Part shown: positions 51,562-62,300 of the stretch, piece after piece
How positions within the stretch are numbered: position 1 is the first letter of the stretch
Layout: each line of letters begins with the position of its first letter
NCBI GenBank assembly: GCA_947454235.1
Contig: CANGIY010000003.1
Coordinates: 124,001-188,000, forward strand
Source: Chitinophagaceae bacterium
Lineage (GTDB): Bacteria; Bacteroidota; Bacteroidia; Chitinophagales; Chitinophagaceae
Direction: 5' to 3'
Length of the DNA stretch: 64,000 bases
The notes under the pieces: model-generated
Databases searched by the model: none
Told to the model about the DNA's origin: nothing
Seen by the model: only the letters and a program-made list of their open reading frames with translations
Position numbers and translations under genes: made by a program

Positions 51562-53586
51562 GTGAGCTTTTTATATCCTTTATTTTTAATCTCCGGAGTG
51601 GCATTGGTCATTCCTGTGTTGATACATTTATTCAACCTCAGGAAGTACAAGACTGTCATGTTCCCGCATACTCGTTTTCTAAAGGATATACAACTTACCA
51701 GCCGCAAGCAATCGCAGTTACAGCATAAATGGCTGCTTTTAATACGCCTGCTTTTTCTCGCGTCCTTGATTCTGGCATTTGCACAACCTTTTTTTAAAAG
51801 CAATGAAGAACAAAAGGGCAACAGACTGCAACTGATATATCTGGATAATTCGCGCAGCATGAGTGCCAAAAAAGGCATGCGCACCATGTTAGACCTTGCG
51901 AAAGAGAGTGCCATCAGGCAGGTGAAATATGCCGCACCTGGTTCTAAGTTCATGTTGATCACCAACGACCGCCCTCAAAGTTTCCACCCTGAAACAGCCG
52001 AGAAAATAATTGGAGAGATAAACAGTGTAGACTTTTCAGCGGCATGGAAAAGCATTGATAAAATAACACTTACAGCACAAAGTCTGTCGCAAAACGAAGG
52101 CATGAACGGCTGCGATGTATTTTATTTCTCCGACTTCCAGCAAAACACGCTTACCTACCCCGATGCGGCACACGGAAAAAACATCAATTTCTACTGCCTG
52201 CCACTGCGCGCCGATGATTTGCATGATGTAGCCATCGATACTGCGTTTCTTACAATACCTACTTTACAAGTGGGCAGAAACAACTACCTGGTCGTTAAAA
52301 CAAAGCTTTATGGTAACGAGCCCAAGGAACCTATTGTTGCCCAGCTAACGGTCAACAATCAGGTAAAAAGCGTTGCCACCATTAAATGGAACGATAAAAA
52401 AGAAAGCATTGACACGCTGCCATTCCAAATCACAGATGCAAGCTGGCAGCGCATACAAGTAACTGTGAACGACGATGTAGTGCGCTTTGACGATACCTTC
52501 CGCATTAGCGGGCGTAGTGCGTCAAACCTTTCTGTACTGGTGCTGAATGAGGGGCTTGCGAATCCCTTCGTACAGGCAGCCTTCAGGGCTTATGGCGATT
52601 TCAGGCTCAATCAGGCCGACATCAATACCCCGGCTACCGACTGGAGAAACTACAACCTGATAGTATTAAATGGCATTACCCATATCGACGAAACGCTAGG
52701 TCGTTCAATCGGCACAGCACTTCAGTCAGGACAAAGCATTTGTATTTTCCCCGGCAAAACCGAAAACACCGAAGGGCTGAATGGGGGCATGAAGTACATT
52801 GGTGATATCAAATTCAACAAACTTGATACCACTGCCCAAAATGTAGCTTCATTGCAACAGGGTTGTAACCTCGTAAAAGACATCTTTGAAAAGATTCCAG
52901 ACAATGTGCAACTCCCACGCTGCAACTGGCACTATTCCATCAGTTCGGGCTTAAACGCCAACAGCCAGTCGGTGATGAGTTTTAGAAATGGAGATGCTAT
53001 GCTGGCTTCATTCACACCTGACCGAGGTACGCTTTACATTTCATCGACGGGTGTCGATTTGCTTTCGGGCAACTTTGCAGGCAGTTACTTTTTTGCTCCG
53101 TTCCTATACCAAATGGCGGTACAAAGCGGCACCAACAACGTATTTTCAATTACAGCCGGCAGCAAGCAAAGTGTGTACTTACCACTGTTGAATGCGACAG
53201 AAAAAAACACTATGCACCTCTATGCCAATAACACCGACATTATACCAAGCCAACGCCCCGAAGGTGCCGGACTGGTGCTGGAGATTGGCACAGCATTGCA
53301 CCAACCCGGCTTTTACAAACTGGCAGCCCCACAATCTGACACCACGCTCATTGGTCTTAATGAAGATAAAACAGAGTCAGACCTTATGCTACCCGACCTG
53401 AAAACAGTTAAAAACACATGGAAAGGCAACAATATCAAGTGGCCCGACATGGAGCACAATGGCAGCTACAAAGATGCCGGCGCTCTTCAATTTCCCATCT
53501 GGAAACTGTGTATTGCCCTCGCAGTTCTTATGTTACTACTGGAAACACTCCTCCTTTCCCGCAAGCGTGTCGGTGGAATGGCGTAG
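51562..53586 (+). CDS. BatA/VWA-domain membrane protein
   Basis: A 674-residue protein starting from GTG 51562. The N-terminal BatA domain is clear: 'FLYPLFLISGVALVIPVLIH' followed by 'NLRKYKTVMFPHTRFL' and a second membrane helix ('LLLIRLLFLASLILAFAQPF'). A von Willebrand A-like region follows ('LQLIYLDNSRSMSAKKGM', with a DxSxS-type metal site), then a long periplasmic part and a C-terminal membrane helix ('LCIALAVLMLLLETLLL'). Bat proteins are linked to MoxR AAA+ chaperones and stress tolerance, but no moxR or other bat gene is nearby. Function inferred. Confidence 0.9.
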   Translation: MSFLYPLFLISGVALVIPVLIHLFNLRKYKTVMFPHTRFLKDIQLTSRKQSQLQHKWLLLIRLLFLASLILAFAQPFFKSNEEQKGNRLQLIYLDNSRSMSAKKGMRTMLDLAKESAIRQVKYAAPGSKFMLITNDRPQSFHPETAEKIIGEINSVDFSAAWKSIDKITLTAQSLSQNEGMNGCDVFYFSDFQQNTLTYPDAAHGKNINFYCLPLRADDLHDVAIDTAFLTIPTLQVGRNNYLVVKTKLYGNEPKEPIVAQLTVNNQVKSVATIKWNDKKESIDTLPFQITDASWQRIQVTVNDDVVRFDDTFRISGRSASNLSVLVLNEGLANPFVQAAFRAYGDFRLNQADINTPATDWRNYNLIVLNGITHIDETLGRSIGTALQSGQSICIFPGKTENTEGLNGGMKYIGDIKFNKLDTTAQNVASLQQGCNLVKDIFEKIPDNVQLPRCNWHYSISSGLNANSQSVMSFRNGDAMLASFTPDRGTLYISSTGVDLLSGNFAGSYFFAPFLYQMAVQSGTNNVFSITAGSKQSVYLPLLNATEKNTMHLYANNTDIIPSQRPEGAGLVLEIGTALHQPGFYKLAAPQSDTTLIGLNEDKTESDLMLPDLKTVKNTWKGNNIKWPDMEHNGSYKDAGALQFPIWKLCIALAVLMLLLETLLLSRKRVGGMA

Positions 53587-53598
53587 GTGTTTTTTCGG

Positions 53599-53980
53599 GC
53601 AAGACAGAGTCTTGCATCCGCCCTTCCGTAGAAGATTCTACGGAAAACAAATTAATATTATAGTTAAGCGTAGAGTCTTATATGCTTGCGCGGACGCAAG
53701 TATCCAACCTGCGGGGCACTATTTTACTCGCAAGACAAATCTTGCAACCAACCTTCGGTAGAAGACTCTACGGAAAACAATTTAAAATTATAGTTAAGCG
53801 TAGAATCTTCTACGCTTGCGCGGACGCAGGTATCCAACCTTCGGGGCACTATTTTACTCGCAAGACAAATCTTGCAACCAACCTTCGGTAGAAGACTCTA
53901 CGGAAAACAATTTAAAAATATAGTTAAGCGTAGAATCTTCTACGCTTGAATGGGCGCAGGTATCTGACCTGCGGGGAAAC
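53599..53980. repeat. 130-bp tandem repeat (about three copies) with internal palindromes
   Basis: Units start at 53611, 53741 and 53871 (period exactly 130 bp); the last is cut to about 110 bp. Each contains an imperfect palindrome around GTAGAAG..CTCTAC, a second one in GCGTAGAATCTTCTACGC and the hairpin CAAGACAAATCTTG. Units 2 and 3 are nearly identical, while unit 1 is more diverged. The ORFs listed in this span are repeat artefacts. The array fills the gap between the BatA gene and the next gene. Confidence 0.85.
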
Positions 53981-53981
53981 C

Positions 53982-54494
53982 CTAATGCGCGCAATCCATT
54001 AAAAGTAGCTGGAAGGCTTCACGAAGCTTTTTGAGTTCTTCCTGAAGTTTTGAATCATTGTAGGTTAATGGCACAGTAAATGATTTTGAAAAATCGGCTT
54101 TATGCTCCCAGCCACCCGTATTCACAAAAGAAAGCGTTGTTACCGTTTTATTGGCTCCTGCTAAAACAATCATACCCTTATCGTCAAGCAGTTTGGTATC
54201 TTCTAAATTGATTTTGTACAGGGTATTCAACACCTTGGGAGTGCAGGGTTCCTTTGTGTCCTTGGCACATTCAATGTATTGTTTCACCTCAAAATACAAT
54301 GCACAATCTTGAGTGTAAACAGTTACATCGGTAGCACTAACCGATTGAGTACTGCTTTTATTCCAAAATTTTTTACATGTACTTTGTACATAAGGGATCA
54401 ACTGATCTCTGCCTTCAAAATACTGTGATATTTGCGCTTGAGCACCTTCTGACAAAAACACCACCAAAAAAACCAGTGACAATAATCTTTTCAT
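53982..54494 (-). CDS. Hypothetical exported protein
   Basis: A 170-residue protein with a signal peptide ending 'SEGAQAQ' (~1-21). The mature part contains 'CKKFWNKSSTQSVSATDVTV', 'YIECAKDTKEPCTPKVLNTL' and ends with 'LLMDCAH'; its cysteines could form disulfides. No family recognised. The coding region ends right at the tandem repeat. Confidence 0.7.
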   Translation of the reverse strand: MKRLLSLVFLVVFLSEGAQAQISQYFEGRDQLIPYVQSTCKKFWNKSSTQSVSATDVTVYTQDCALYFEVKQYIECAKDTKEPCTPKVLNTLYKINLEDTKLLDDKGMIVLAGANKTVTTLSFVNTGGWEHKADFSKSFTVPLTYNDSKLQEELKKLREAFQLLLMDCAH

Positions 54495-54600
54495 ACTACT
54501 ATTTTTTACAAAATTAGTCAGGCTAACGTTTTTAAATCATGACTCTGGTTTCCACAGGGAACGACCAAAATCAGTCATCTAATCCACTTCCTTTCTTATA

Positions 54601-55524
54601 TTAAGGAAGCATTATTTCGTACTTCTTACCCGGTTTAACCGTTAGCTTATGTGCCCTGAGCCAAGGGTTATAGATTTTCAGGTATTTGTAAGACGTTTTG
54701 TTGTCTTTCGCCCATTGCGCCAAATCAGGTATAGTTTTATCAACTGTAACTGTCTTTCCTTTCAATGGTTGGTACAAGTCGGCATCAGAGATAATGTTTC
54801 CAAACTTTTTAGGGTTACTGAGCAAATGTTTGAGTGCCAATATCCGGTAAACATATCTGTTGGTCTCGTCAGGGAAAATCATCTCGAAATAATTCTTCGT
54901 CTGTTGGAATTCACACTGGCTTGAAAAACCACCCTGCCCACAGTTATATGATGCGGCAGCAGCTGTCCAGCTACCGAATTTCTCGTAGGCTTCTTTAAAG
55001 TATTTACAAGCTGCATCAGTAGCTTTAACTGCATTAAAACGCTCATCAACTTCCTCACTGATCTCTAAACCATAATGAGGCCCCGTATCTTTCATAAACT
55101 GCCAGAAGCTTGCCGCACCCACACCCGAAAGTGCGTTTTGTTGCAACGAACTCTCCGCAACACATACATACTTAAAATCGTCGGGTACTCCGTTTGCTTT
55201 CAAACGCTCTTCTATAATGGGCATATACCTGCCCGATAACTTGAGTATAGAAAGTTGAGCACCATGTAAGTAGGAATTAGAAAGTAGTTCTCTGTCCAGT
55301 TTTTCCTTGACATCCCATTTTTCTAAAGGCACTTCTTCGCCTGCAAAAGTCATGGAGTGAGGTATTTCAGGGGTGTACCACTTGTATTGTGGTCTTCCTT
55401 CTGAATTTACGTCAACTGAATTGGTGGGTTGTTCTATTTTGTTGAGGGCGATTACAGTTACCGTAACTACACCGGCTACAAAACCGCCAATAAAAAGTGA
55501 AAAAATTTTGGTTCTGGGTGTCAT
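54601..55524 (-). CDS. Membrane-anchored lytic transglycosylase, SLT (GH23) domain
   Basis: A 307-residue peptidoglycan-cleaving enzyme that cuts the MurNAc-GlcNAc bond with 1,6-anhydro formation. An N-terminal membrane helix (~8-29) anchors it. The SLT domain (~105-230) has catalytic E124 in 'CVAESSLQQNALSGVGAASF', then 'WQFMKDTGPHYGLEIS' and 'AAAASYNCGQGGF'. The C-terminal ~60 residues resemble a LysM-like glycan-binding module ('DLAQWAKDNKTSYKYLKIYN'). It is MltD-like in layout. Monocistronic. Confidence 0.92.
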   Translation of the reverse strand: MTPRTKIFSLFIGGFVAGVVTVTVIALNKIEQPTNSVDVNSEGRPQYKWYTPEIPHSMTFAGEEVPLEKWDVKEKLDRELLSNSYLHGAQLSILKLSGRYMPIIEERLKANGVPDDFKYVCVAESSLQQNALSGVGAASFWQFMKDTGPHYGLEISEEVDERFNAVKATDAACKYFKEAYEKFGSWTAAAASYNCGQGGFSSQCEFQQTKNYFEMIFPDETNRYVYRILALKHLLSNPKKFGNIISDADLYQPLKGKTVTVDKTIPDLAQWAKDNKTSYKYLKIYNPWLRAHKLTVKPGKKYEIMLP

Positions 55525-55589
55525 GAAAATGGATTAGTGTTTAAAGTTACACAATCGCTGAAAATGGAGTGCCGTAGGTATAAAAAAAA

Positions 55590-55631
55590 GTTTTTACAAC
55601 AAATCCATAGACATGAATCCGTTGTAAAAAC
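55590..55631 (-). terminator. Possible terminator of the VOC gene
   Basis: Eleven-bp inverted repeat GTTTTTACAAC / GTTGTAAAAAC with a 20-nt loop and a T-rich continuation on the minus strand, 44 bp after the stop at 55675. Confidence 0.5.
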
Positions 55632-55674
55632 ACCGAAAATATAAAAACTGTAAAGTTGAACCTACGTTAAAAAA

Positions 55675-56061
55675 TTAATTCTGAGAATGCAAACCTATGC
55701 TGTTCCCCTCAGTGTCGGTGAAAAATGCCATAAAGCCATTATCGCCACCAATTTTAGTTTTAGGCATATCAATACGCCCCCCTGCTGCTTCTACACGGCT
55801 CAGTGCATCGGCCAGATCAGGGTTACCATTAAAATATACTTTTACTCCGGCAGAAGACGGCTGGTGCATAGGTCCTTGAGCCAACGCGCCTGATACTTTA
55901 CCATTTCCGGGAACAGAGGGAAAAAACACCATTGCCATTCCCATCATATCCATTGGCCCTGCCATCTGGATATTGAAAACTGTCTCATAAAATTTCTTTG
56001 CACGATTGATATCTGCAACCGAAACTTCAAACCAATTGATGATATTTACGTTACCGTCCAT
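55675..56061 (-). CDS. VOC (glyoxalase/bleomycin-resistance) family protein
   Basis: A 128-residue vicinal-oxygen-chelate protein of two beta-alpha-beta-beta-beta units: 'INWFEVSVADINRAKKFYET' starts the first and 'GVKVYFNGNPDLADALSRVE' the second, ending 'FFTDTEGNSIGLHSQ', where the Glu/His end is a typical metal site. Members range from dioxygenases to resistance proteins; the exact role cannot be read. It lies back to back with the GlxA-like regulator. Confidence 0.9.
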   Translation of the reverse strand: MDGNVNIINWFEVSVADINRAKKFYETVFNIQMAGPMDMMGMAMVFFPSVPGNGKVSGALAQGPMHQPSSAGVKVYFNGNPDLADALSRVEAAGGRIDMPKTKIGGDNGFMAFFTDTEGNSIGLHSQN

Positions 56062-56259
56062 AGTTATTAGATTTATAAGGGCCTGTTAGTTCTCTCCTCC
56101 TTAAAGGACCTTAATTCCGACTTTTTATTGAATGAACAAATGTAAAACACACTCAAAACATGTCCCTAGTGCGAATAAGTCAATTTTAGGGTGTATTTAC
56201 GCCATCGGGAAAAGTTCTTGTAGTTTTTAGTTAATATTGTTCGACAAACAAAGAGTTTC

Positions 56260-57264
56260 ATGACTGCAATTCTGAACACAGCGAAAAAACGCGTTGGCAT
56301 TCTTGTGCCTGAGGGCGATTTCATTTTTTCGAGTGTAGTCGGTACCTACAAGGTATTTTTACATGCTAACAATTATCTGGTGCAACACCTTAATCAAGAT
56401 CCTTGTTTCGAAGTGGAACTGGTTGGCAAAGGTGGTGCAAAAAGCATGTATGATGGTATTTTTACTGTTCGCCCCACTCAACTACTCCATGAAGCAGGGA
56501 AATTCGACTTAATTGTCATTCCTGCTATTCAGCCCTCATCAATAGAAGAGAACAAAGACTTTATACCTTTTCTTCAGGAACAATATAAAAATGGAAGTGA
56601 AATAGCCAGTATCTGTATTGGCGCTTTTGTGCTCGCATCAACGGGACTACTTGAAGGTAAACAATGCTCTACACACTGGATAGCAGCAGATTTATTCAAA
56701 AAAATGTTCCCCAACATTAAGATGCGGGATGAAAAAGTAATTACCGACGAAGCGGGTATTTATACCAGCGGAGGCGCTTATTCATTCCTGAATTTATTGA
56801 TTTACCTAGTAGAAAAATATACCAGCCGGGAAGTAGCCCTTTACCTGGCAAAACTGATGGAAGTAGATATTGATCGAAAAAATCAGTCAGCATTTCACAT
56901 ATTTATGGGGCAGAAATCGCATGAAGATGAACCCATCATACAGGCACAAACCTATATAGAGAAGAATTTTTTTGAAAAAATATCGGTCGACCAATTGGCA
57001 CAAATGTTTGCGCTAAGTCGGCGCAACTTTGAGCGAAGATTTAAAAAAGCCACTTCAAACACGCCAAACGAATACCTGCAAAGGGTAAAAATTGAAGCCG
57101 CAAAAAAACACCTGGAAACCGGTAAAGAAAACGTGAACGAAATCATGTACTCGGTTGGGTATAACGATCAAAAGGCATTCAGGTCGGTGTTTAAAAAGTA
57201 CACAGGGATATCTCCGCAACAGTACAGAAAGAAATATAACAAGTTCGTTGCACAATCACTCTAA
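56260..57264 (+). CDS. GlxA family transcriptional regulator (DJ-1/PfpI + AraC HTH)
   Basis: A 334-residue regulator. Residues ~10-205 form a class I glutamine-amidotransferase/DJ-1-like domain with the nucleophile-elbow motif 'IASICIGAFVLASTGLLEGK' and 'STHWIAADLF'. The C-terminal ~100 residues are an AraC-type DNA-binding domain: 'ISVDQLAQMFALSRRNFERR' and 'VNEIMYSVGYNDQKAFRSVF'. Such proteins bind a small ligand and usually activate nearby catabolic genes; the divergent VOC gene (198 bp away) is one candidate target. Confidence 0.93.
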   Translation: MTAILNTAKKRVGILVPEGDFIFSSVVGTYKVFLHANNYLVQHLNQDPCFEVELVGKGGAKSMYDGIFTVRPTQLLHEAGKFDLIVIPAIQPSSIEENKDFIPFLQEQYKNGSEIASICIGAFVLASTGLLEGKQCSTHWIAADLFKKMFPNIKMRDEKVITDEAGIYTSGGAYSFLNLLIYLVEKYTSREVALYLAKLMEVDIDRKNQSAFHIFMGQKSHEDEPIIQAQTYIEKNFFEKISVDQLAQMFALSRRNFERRFKKATSNTPNEYLQRVKIEAAKKHLETGKENVNEIMYSVGYNDQKAFRSVFKKYTGISPQQYRKKYNKFVAQSL

Positions 57265-57327
57265 TTGGTAGCGATGTTTTAATATTTTGGCACAGTTTTA
57301 GTGATACGTCACCAAACATTGTACAAT

Positions 57328-57783
57328 ATGAAACATCTTACTACTCTACTCGTTATACTGTTCGCAGGCTTTTATTCTCATGGGCAAAACCAACAAGTGA
57401 AGCTCAATAAAATGAAGGGTGAAATTCTGGTGCTCGTTAATAAATACAGGGTATCGCAACACCTGAAGCCACTCAAAGACAACGCAATTATTGCTAAGGA
57501 AGCTGAAATACACAGTAAAAACATGGCAAATGGTTCAGTTGCATTCAGTCACGATGGCTTCGACAATCGTGTAGATCGGATAAGAAATAAAGTAAAAGAC
57601 GCCTACGAATTTGCTGAAAATGTTGCTTATGGTCCTAAGACTGCACAAAAAGTGGTAGACAACTGGCTAGCAAGCCCGGGACACAAAAAGAACATTGAAG
57701 GCGATTTTAACCTTTCGGGAATAGGCGTTGCTCAGAACAACTCTGGACGGATTTACTTCACCCAGATTTTCGCAAAAAAATAA
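57328..57783 (+). CDS. CAP (SCP-like) domain secreted protein
   Basis: A 151-residue exported protein from ATG 57328; the track start adds nine residues before a clean signal peptide 'LTTLLVILFAGFYSHG'. The CAP domain has 'ILVLVNKYRVSQHLKPLKDN', the His in 'VAFSHDGFDNRVDR', 'AENVAYGPKTAQKVVDNWLA' with the conserved Glu, and the second His in 'SPGHKKNIEGDFNLSGIGVA'. Bacterial CAP proteins are secreted and of unknown or lipid/metal-binding function. Confidence 0.93.
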   Translation: MKHLTTLLVILFAGFYSHGQNQQVKLNKMKGEILVLVNKYRVSQHLKPLKDNAIIAKEAEIHSKNMANGSVAFSHDGFDNRVDRIRNKVKDAYEFAENVAYGPKTAQKVVDNWLASPGHKKNIEGDFNLSGIGVAQNNSGRIYFTQIFAKK

Positions 57784-57806
57784 TCAGTCAGTTTCAATTG
57801 CACTGC

Positions 57807-57814
57807 TAACTTTG
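57807..57814 (+). promoter_or_regulatory. -7 promoter element (TAACTTTG) of pyk
   Basis: Exact TAnnTTTG match 35 bp upstream of the start codon; -33 element unclear. Confidence 0.45.
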
Positions 57815-57849
57815 TTGGACAACAATTGGTGCTTCACCAAATTTAAATT

Positions 57850-59271
57850 ATGCTTCATAAAACTAAAATTATTGCTACTGTAGGTCCTGCCTGCAACACA
57901 TACGAAAAACTATTAGCACTCGTAAACGCCGGTGTAAACGTTTTTAGATTGAATTTCTCTCATGGCACTCACGAACAACACCTTCAGGTCATTAACCACA
58001 TTAAACTCATCAACGAAAATTTCCCGTTGAATGTTGCGATATTGTGCGACTTGCAAGGTCCTAAATTGCGCGTAGGAGAAATTGCGAATGGCGAACTTCC
58101 ACTAACTGCCGGAGATATTTTGTATTTCTCGAACGAGAAAACGCAAGGCACCAAAGAAAACATCTACATTTCCTACCCTAACTTCCACAACGATGTAAAA
58201 GTGGGTGAGAAAATTTTGCTTGATGATGGTAAAATTGAGGTAAGGGTACAAGAAGTGCTTGCCAATAACAAAGTAAAGGTTGAAGTACTAACTGATGGAG
58301 TACTGCTTTCGAAAAAAGGCGTTAACCTTCCTGACACAAAAATTTCGCTGCCTTCACTTTCTGAAAAAGATCTCAACGACCTAGACTTTATTCTGGCTCA
58401 AGGTATCGACTGGGTTGCGCTTTCTTTCGTACGTTCGGTTGAAGATGTAACCAGCCTGAGAGCTATCATAAAAGAAAAGGGCGGTAAGTCTAAAATCATA
58501 TCAAAAATCGAGAAACCTGAAGCACTTCAACATTTGCGTGAAATCATACTTGCATCTGATGCTATTATGGTGGCTCGCGGCGATTTGGGTGTAGAATTGC
58601 CACTTGAGCAAGTGCCTATGATTCAAAAGACAATTGTATCAAAGTGCATTCATAGGGCTAAACCTGTAATCATTGCTACGCAAATGATGGAGAGTATGAT
58701 TGACCGTACCCGCCCTAACCGTAGTGAAATTACAGATGTTGCCAATGCCGTTTTGGAAGGTGCCGATGCAGTTATGCTGAGCGGAGAAACAGCAATGGGT
58801 CAAAACCCTGAATTGGTCATCAAAACCATGGTAAGCATTATAAATGAGGTAGAAAAAGAGAAGATGGTGTATAACCGCAATCTAACTCCTCAGCCGCACA
58901 GCCCATCGTTCCTTAGCGATGCATTGTGTTACAACGCCTGCCAGATTGCTCATGACATTAATGCCAATGCACTTATTGGTATGACTCAGTCGGGGTACAC
59001 TGGCTTTATGCTTTCAAGCTACCGCCCTCGTGCGCCTTTGTTCATCTTCACAAAAACAGAATGCCTGGTACATCAACTCAGTTTGAGCTGGGGTGTTCAG
59101 GCTTTTTACTATGATAGGGAAGAAAGTATAGATGGCGTTATCAACGATCAAATAAGATTCCTGAAAGAAAAAAATTTATTGCAATCAGGCGATGTTGTGG
59201 TAAACACAGGCAGCCTTCCGGTAAGTGAACATCTACCAACAAACATGCTCAAAATCACTAAGGTTTCTTAG
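57850..59271 (+). CDS. pyk: Pyruvate kinase
   Basis: A 473-residue glycolytic enzyme converting phosphoenolpyruvate and ADP to pyruvate and ATP. Domain A/B signatures: 'KIIATVGPACNTYEKL' at the start, 'NVFRLNFSHGTHEQH', 'CDLQGPKLRVGEI', the catalytic Lys in 'SKIISKIEKPEAL' and 'AIMVARGDLGVELPLEQVP', then 'MLSGETAMGQNP'. The ~130-residue C-terminal domain is complete. Monocistronic. Confidence 0.97.
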   Translation: MLHKTKIIATVGPACNTYEKLLALVNAGVNVFRLNFSHGTHEQHLQVINHIKLINENFPLNVAILCDLQGPKLRVGEIANGELPLTAGDILYFSNEKTQGTKENIYISYPNFHNDVKVGEKILLDDGKIEVRVQEVLANNKVKVEVLTDGVLLSKKGVNLPDTKISLPSLSEKDLNDLDFILAQGIDWVALSFVRSVEDVTSLRAIIKEKGGKSKIISKIEKPEALQHLREIILASDAIMVARGDLGVELPLEQVPMIQKTIVSKCIHRAKPVIIATQMMESMIDRTRPNRSEITDVANAVLEGADAVMLSGETAMGQNPELVIKTMVSIINEVEKEKMVYNRNLTPQPHSPSFLSDALCYNACQIAHDINANALIGMTQSGYTGFMLSSYRPRAPLFIFTKTECLVHQLSLSWGVQAFYYDREESIDGVINDQIRFLKEKNLLQSGDVVVNTGSLPVSEHLPTNMLKITKVS

Positions 59272-59300
59272 TCTTTTTTTTTCGATTTACCATATAACTG

Positions 59301-59332
59301 AAACGCCCCGCTGATTGCTCAACGGGGCGTTT
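59301..59332. terminator. Bidirectional terminator after pyk
   Basis: Ten-bp stem AAACGCCCCG / CGGGGCGTTT with a 12-nt loop between two convergent genes; preceding T-rich sequence 59273-59282 lies before the stem. Confidence 0.75.
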
Positions 59333-59351
59333 CGGTTATGCAAAACAGTTG

Positions 59352-62300
59352 CTACCTTGATAGCATTACCTGGAATATTTCGTTTTTAGCACCAAGCTGT
59401 ACTTTAACCATGTACACACCATTTGGCAGTGTATCATCTAGCTTAATGCTGGTATTTAATTCTCGGTTGTACACTTGTTCAGTAGTTGTAAGTACTGTCT
59501 TACCCAACACATCGGTAATCGTTACTGCAACATCTTTAACGCGTTCGTCATCAACAATACCAAACAATTGAAGGTTACCCCTTGTAGGGTTGGGTGCTAC
59601 TTTCAAGGTATTGCCTGAAAGCCCAACTACCGGAACTCCCACAATAATAACTACTGTATCAGTGTTAGAAGTTGCAAGTCTACCCGTTACGCAATTATAA
59701 TTACTAAGTACTATGCAGTATACTTTCTGCCCGTCAGCCGGAGTATCAATCGTAAACGTACTGTTGGTTGCACCAACTATAGGAGTACCATTCACGTACC
59801 ATTGATAAGTAGGCGAAGTGCCACCGTAAGTGGTGGTTGCAGTAAAGGTTATCGACGTACCGTGCAAAACGTGTGTGCCCGGCGATGCTGTTATGGTTGC
59901 CGTAGGTGTCATTACTGAATCTACAACTATGTTAGCAATGGCAAATGCAGAATCCGGCACTGCACACATTTCAGAGCTAATCATGCGCACAACAATGTAG
60001 TCGGTTGCAGTAGGAACAAATGAGAATGCCCTAGTAGTATCGCGGTTGATACCATTCACTTGCCACAAATATGTAGGATGTAATCCCCCACTATCAGGCA
60101 CAGCGGTAAACGTAACCATTGTACCCGCACAAACCGTATCAGGATTAAGAATTGTAACAGCAGGTGCAATGATTGGTTTCACATTCATTTGAATGGTATC
60201 GCTGTTAATGCTATCAGGAGACACACACTGTGCGTTGCTGATTAAAATGCACCAAATTCTATCGAGGTTGCGAGGAACGTAAGAATAGAAACTTGTATCA
60301 GTACCCACATAACCAACATTGATTTTCCAATGGAACACAGGGTCAGTACCACCATTAACTATTGTTGCATGATAGTTTACACGTGTACCATCACAAACTG
60401 TATCTGCAGTTGCACTAATTGTGATAGATGGATGTACCACAGGTATCACTACCGGATAAACAGCATTACTTCTAACAGTATCAATTGTTCGGCACGGCGC
60501 ATTAGATGCAATTTGACAATAGATAGAATCGCCTGCTCTTGGAGTATCAACATAAGAACCAAGATGACCAACGATACGACCGTTCTTGTACCAATTGTAA
60601 TACGGCGCCGAACCACCATTAGTGACTGTAGCAAAGAAATTAATAGCACCACCCGCGCAAACTGTATCTGTTGGAGAATAAGTGATACGAACCGATGGCG
60701 TAACTATTGGATTTACTGTTTCACGAATTCCCCTGCTCACTGCCGAATCAACAATCAAGCAGCTTGCATTGGAATTCAATACACAAATAACTGAATCACC
60801 GTCATTTGGTGTGTAAGAGTAGCTGGTAGCACCAGAACCTACGTTAACGCGATTCACCTTCCATTGGTAAGTTGGCGCAGAACCGCCGTTGATGATAGCA
60901 GTTGTAAAATTCACAGTTGTGCCTGCGCAAACTGCACCCGATGGACTCGGAGTGACAATGATAGAAGGCGTTACATTCGGTAACACTGTCATTGTAATAG
61001 TATTGCTGTTCAACGTATCAGGTACCGAACACGCTGCACTTGCCGTCATGTGGCACAAAATTTCATCTCTATCTGTTGGGATGTAAGAATAAGCAGTATC
61101 AGTAGATACCGCTACGCCGTTTTTCTTCCACGTGTATGTTGGGTGTGTACCGCCGTTGGCTGAAGTTTGATTAAAAGTTACAGTTGTTCCTGCACAAACA
61201 GTATCGTTTGGTGTAACACGAATTGAAATTGAAGGATATACCAGCGGAATAACGTGCATTCTTATTGTATCGCTATAAACTGTGTCAGGTGTTGCACATA
61301 GTGCGCTACTCACCATTCTCACATAAAGCACATCGCTATCAGCCAAAGAACCAATTGAGAATGACGAAGCCGGATAAACGCCAATGCCATTTTTAAACCA
61401 AAGATATGTTGGTGCTGAACCCGTATTAGTTGAAGTTGAAGAGAATGTAACACTCGTTCCGGCACAAATTGTATCGCTTGATGCGCTTGCCGTAATTGTT
61501 GGATATACCAAAGCCCTTACATATACATGACTTACCGCGCTCACCGATGTATCTGGCGATGCGCAACGCTCAGTACTGTGTACAACACAAAAAACAGAGT
61601 CATGAGTTGTTGGACGATAGCTATAAGTTGGACCAACTGCAATATGAATACCATTTCTGTACCAATCAAACGAAGGAGCACCACCGGCGTCAGTAGCACT
61701 TGCTGAGAAACTGATCAAGCTTCCTGAACACACTGTATCAGCACTCGCCGAAGTAGTGATTGAAGGTGTTGTTACTGAGATAACCGTCATTTTAATACTG
61801 TCGCTAATAGCAGTGTCGCTGGTAACGCAAGCCAGACTTGTATGCAACACACACCTAATAACGTCACCGTCACTAGGCGAATAACTTAATGTATCGGCAG
61901 TACCAACACTGGTTCCATTAACCAGCCAATTGTAGCTTGGGGTCGCTCCGCCATTGGCAATCGAAGAACGATAAATAACACTAGTACCCGAGCACAAAGT
62001 ATCAGGAACACTTGCTGAAATCGCGATTCTCGGAGTAAGATGAGATACTGTGGTAATGTTAATCACATTGCTTATTACGGTATCAATTGTCCGGCATTGA
62101 TAGTTACTTATTAAACGGCAAGAAATCAAAGACCCTGAAGACGGAACATAGGAAAGAATGGAACTAGAGGTACCTATTGCAGTAGCCCTGTCGAACCACT
62201 GGTAAGACGGACCGTCTCCACCGTTTGTAGTAATCGCGTTAAAAACCACTCTAGACCCTTCGCAAACTGAATCACTGATTGTAAATATTCTTATTTCCGG

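Noticed and set aside
53459-53891. ORFs of 100 and 69 residues with near-identical C-termini across the tandem repeat
   Set aside because: They are in-frame translations of the 130-bp repeat, which is not a multiple of three and so would not keep frame as a protein repeat.
60330-60794. 154-residue plus-strand ORF inside the NHL/Ig-like gene
   Set aside because: Antisense shadow of the repeat region, rich in Cys/Ile/Asn/Arg with no recognisable domain.
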